Shown here piece by piece: positions 61,646 to 64,000 of a stretch of DNA of 64,000 bases; position 1 is the stretch's first letter; each line of letters starts with the position of its first letter. Below the pieces are notes generated by a model. That model was given only the letters and a program-made list of their open reading frames with translations. It did not search any database and was not told where the DNA came from. The position numbers were made by a program, and so were the translations under genes. This DNA is from Malus domestica (lineage: Eukaryota > Streptophyta > Magnoliopsida > Rosales > Rosaceae): positions 3,855,501 through 3,919,500 of the forward strand of contig NC_091665.1 of assembly GCF_042453785.1 (NCBI RefSeq), read 5' to 3'.

Positions 61646-62623
61646 ATGGAGCAAGACCTGGATTCTACTAGCATTCAAGATCTATTGGCACAGCTCACTG
61701 CTCAATTAACTCATAATGCCGAACGGACCACAATGCCAAGTGTCCCTACACTTGATGTGCCCTATGGGCAAGGATATCAAAGTCCTCAATTTTCTGCAAA
61801 TGAAGATGTTTGGGGGTATCAAGGCCATAACCAATCAAGGGGCAACATGTTTTCCAATGCTTACAATTCTGATTGGAGAGATTATTCAGATTACATGTGG
61901 GGAGAACCTCAACAATTCCAACATGGTAGATATTGGCAGCAAGAAGACGCGTTCTATTCAAGACCTATACAGCCACCACAGCATCCCCCACAACAATTCC
62001 AATCGAATCAAAGTATGCCCGTGGATTATAATCAAATGCTTGAAGAATTAATTTCTTCGGTACAGGGTTCACAAAAAGAAGAACAATTGCCGCCATCGGA
62101 AGAGTTCTATCAGTGGCCATATGAACCGTCACAGCCACCACAACAATCAACCCAATTCAATTCAGGTACGTCCTTGGATAATGATACACTTAATAATTTA
62201 CTCACCTCTTTGAATCAGGGAGTAGAAAATCAAAACCAAGAGATGCAAGACCGAGTCAGAAGAGTGGACGAATTGGATATGCATGTTGGGCAGATTATGG
62301 AATTCATGGCACAGATTCAAGAGCAAAGTGAAGTCTCCAACTCAACTCTTGAAAATTCAAAGGCAGAAGTTGAAATCGATAAAGCCATCACCTTGGAAGG
62401 TGACAGGGAGGATGAAGCTGTCCCAGAACCATCCAAACACAGCCCGAACTTGGATGAATTGCTGCTGCAAGCAGAAGGGGAGGAGGACGACCTGGGCAGT
62501 TTAGATGAATTCTTGCTGCAAGCTCCTCAAATTCCTATGTCATCCAACTCAGGTGAGGAAGTTCTAAATTCACTTCATTCTAACATTAGTCCACCAAATG
62601 TCCTTTTTCTTGCAGGTTTTTGA
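61646..62623 (+). CDS. Gag-related ORF of the Athila-like element
   Basis: A 325-codon open frame with a Gln/Pro/Tyr-rich first half (YQSPQF, QFQHGRYWQQED, PPQHPPQQFQ) and an acidic second half with repeated LDELLLQAEGEED / LDEFLLQAPQ units. A helix at about 180-225 (LNQGVENQNQEMQDRVRRVD) resembles the region after the zinc knuckle in Athila gag. No CCHC knuckle or capsid core is seen, so it is not a complete gag. The start at 61646 lies 135 bases after the PBS. Confidence 0.6.
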   Translation: MEQDLDSTSIQDLLAQLTAQLTHNAERTTMPSVPTLDVPYGQGYQSPQFSANEDVWGYQGHNQSRGNMFSNAYNSDWRDYSDYMWGEPQQFQHGRYWQQEDAFYSRPIQPPQHPPQQFQSNQSMPVDYNQMLEELISSVQGSQKEEQLPPSEEFYQWPYEPSQPPQQSTQFNSGTSLDNDTLNNLLTSLNQGVENQNQEMQDRVRRVDELDMHVGQIMEFMAQIQEQSEVSNSTLENSKAEVEIDKAITLEGDREDEAVPEPSKHSPNLDELLLQAEGEEDDLGSLDEFLLQAPQIPMSSNSGEEVLNSLHSNISPPNVLFLAGF

Positions 62624-62777
62624 TTCCCAAGCAAGAAGAGAGTGAAAAGACATTGTGGAAGCTATTCCAAAGGTACAAAAGGATATTCCAATTCTTGGTG
62701 CAACAAAGCAAGTTCTAGATCGTGTTGAATTTTTCAAAGGCCTTTGTTTCCCAAGAAGAACGATTTAAGAGAATGAA

Positions 62778-63119
62778 GTGGTTGAAGCAGATCAAGAATT
62801 CATCCAAGGGGCTGTGCATGAGACAATCAAGCCCAAAGCAGTTGAGTTTGATGACCCGGGACAAGCCACAACTATCATAGTAAACCTGGCCAAGTTCAAA
62901 GTCCCGGAAATGTTCAAAAATATGGTGTTTGTCATTGAGTTTGTGCCGGAAAAAGAAAGTAAGTCATCTTCTCCAATTTTAATTTTTATTTATACTAACA
63001 TGTTTCTTATTTTGATGATTCAGGCACCCACTCTTGAATTTAAACCATTGCCGAATCATTTCAAGTATCACCTCCCATTAAAAGATAAATTCCATGCTTT
63101 GGAGCCGATGAGAGTTTAA
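62778..63119 (+). pseudogene. Remnant of Athila pol, RT-proximal stub
   Basis: APTLEFKPLPNHFKYHL is the conserved lead-in to reverse transcriptase in Athila-type pol (family: LELKPLP.HLKYAFLG). The sequence then jumps straight to post-pol wording and a stop at 63117, so RT, RNase H and integrase have been deleted. Confidence 0.7.
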
Positions 63120-63362
63120 AGGAAAGATTCGTCCGGCTAAAGACGTTAAATCAAGCGCTTCTTGGGAGGCAACCCAAGCATTCAACGAAGGAAGACTTTG
63201 GAATCGTTAACCCAATCAGATTTGCATTCTTACACCCTTATCTTTACTGCTTTCATTTTGTTTTGTTTAGTTAGTTGTGTTATTTGGTTGATTTCTGTGA
63301 GTTTGTGTTATTTAGTTTAAGTGTGGGGGAAGGTTAACCAAAGTCTTTTTACATTAATTTAC

Positions 63363-63409
63363 ATATATATAAAAAAAATAAATAATAAAAAAAAAAGATA
63401 AAATTTAAA

Positions 63410-63441
<32 letters not shown>

Positions 63442-63475
63442 AATAAAAAATAAAAACATAAAAGTACAAATATTT
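63363..63475. repeat. A-rich low-complexity tract
   Basis: Runs of A broken by single T or G, lying between the GTGTGGGGGAAGG tract and the antisense ORF's stop. Confidence 0.85.
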
Positions 63476-63499
63476 TACAATGACTTAAACTAATAGCAT

Positions 63500-64000
63500 T
63501 CATTGGTCAGGTGGTGCTTCAGTAGTCGGCGGAGCTTCGGCAGTCGGCGGGGCCACAGAAGGAGGAGGCAGCAGAGGTTGATCAGTTGGAGCTTCACTAC
63601 GTGGTGCCGCTCCAGAAGACGAAGGCAGATGTTGTTGGAACAATCCCACAAACCTTCGATGATCAAGTAAAATTTGACCATCGGTGTCCTGCATCTGGTC
63701 AATCTTCCTCTTCATGCTGGTGGCATAGTTGTGTGCAAACTTATGCAATTGTTTATTTTCATGCTTGAGTCCTCTAATCTCCTCTTTGAGACTCTGTATT
63801 TCAGCCACCAACGATTCAACATGACGGGTTCGGGCAAATAGGCGTTGGGCCATGTTGGACACAGAACCAGCACACTGCACGCTAAGAGCCAGAGACTCCT
63901 TAACCGCCAATTCATCAGACCGTCTAGCGAGCAGTCTGTTATCTCTAGGAGTGACAAGGTTCCGGGCCACCACCGCAGCGGTCATGTCATTTTTTATTAC
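63500..64000 (-). CDS. Antisense coiled-coil ORF inside the Ty3 element
   Basis: Opposite in strand to the element. The frame is open from the window edge to a stop at 63500-63502; the first visible ATG is at 63985, but no stop precedes it, so the protein may be longer. The product has a long helical stretch (about 55-105: VESLVAEIQSLKEEIRGLKH then ENKQLHKFAHNYATSMKRKI), a DHRRFVGLFQQHL segment and a Pro/Ala/Thr-rich tail (APPTAEAPPTTEAPPDQ). I recall very similar predicted proteins in Rosaceae genomes, which are likely this same retroelement ORF. The function is unknown. Antisense ORFs are documented in some plant Ty3 lineages. Confidence 0.65.
   Translation of the reverse strand, partial: VIKNDMTAAVVARNLVTPRDNRLLARRSDELAVKESLALSVQCAGSVSNMAQRLFARTRHVESLVAEIQSLKEEIRGLKHENKQLHKFAHNYATSMKRKIDQMQDTDGQILLDHRRFVGLFQQHLPSSSGAAPRSEAPTDQPLLPPPSVAPPTAEAPPTTEAPPDQ

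Larger units (their letters stand above)
59631..64000 (+). mobile_element. Athila-like Ty3/gypsy element, 5' LTR and interior; continues past the window
   Basis: The 5' LTR is about 59631-61488 (starts TGATCGGATC). The PBS TGGCGCCGTTGCCGGGGA at 61494-61511 matches the 3' end of tRNA-Asp, typical of Athila/Tat elements. A gag-like ORF (61646-62623), a stub of pol (about 62778-63119), a CTTGGGAGGCAACCCAA motif (63157-63173), a GTGTGGGGGAAGG tract (63322-63334) and an antisense ORF follow. Most of pol is missing, so it is non-autonomous. Confidence 0.85.

Overview
The window is plant nuclear DNA from a eudicot. It has intron-rich genes with GT-AG borders, a TIR-NBS-LRR resistance gene, an IDA-type peptide gene, a PH-RCC1-FYVE-BRX gene and a plant U-box E3 ligase. 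Most of the rest is nested LTR retrotransposons, MITEs, a SINE and a Helitron-like end. The SINE type, the MITE ends and the antisense ORF in the Ty3 element suggest Rosaceae, perhaps the apple/pear tribe; this is inference from memory of such genomes, not a search.

Layout. 1-3161: 3' part of a TNL resistance gene in four exons, beginning just before the P-loop. 3711-10339: a Ty1/copia element with both LTRs, a TSD (AATAT) and broken coding; its 3' LTR was later hit by a second retroelement that left a solo LTR (9408-9924). 10910-11122: scrap of a P4-ATPase (ALA) exon. 12010-12760: antisense TNL relic with NBS and C-JID pieces but no LRR. 13600-20170: gene-poor, holding MITEs (15755-16060, 17508-17865, 18227-18459) and a second solo LTR of the same family (16414-16925). 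20664-28464: complete nine-exon PRAF-type gene whose second intron holds an Au-like SINE and a 919-bp MITE. 29815-31491: Helitron-like segment with a captured BSK kinase exon. 31732-33846: three MITEs with TSDs. 35042-35317 (minus): IDA-like abscission peptide precursor with a 149-bp tandem duplication upstream. 36297-36982: solo LTR. 38215-42200: truncated copia element whose 5' LTR contains a 2,280-bp Ty3 solo LTR. 45767-47014: single-exon U-box/ARM E3 ligase. 47810-57095: duplicated 5' end of a lectin receptor kinase, with a degenerate copia (50979-54860) between the copies; both copies are broken. 57540-59600: tandem satellite of 346-bp monomers with trimeric higher-order order. 59631-64000: 5' LTR, tRNA-Asp PBS and interior of an Athila-like Ty3 element with an antisense ORF.

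The genes that look functional are the TNL gene (5' part outside), PRAF, the IDA-like gene and the U-box gene. They are unrelated and not co-regulated as far as the sequence shows. The strongest signals for follow-up are the 34-bp CCAAT plus G-box modules of the solo-LTR family, the 346-bp satellite with overlapping ORFs, the Helitron-borne kinase exon, and the antisense NBS/C-JID relic. I found no CRISPR array, operon or clearly new multi-gene system.
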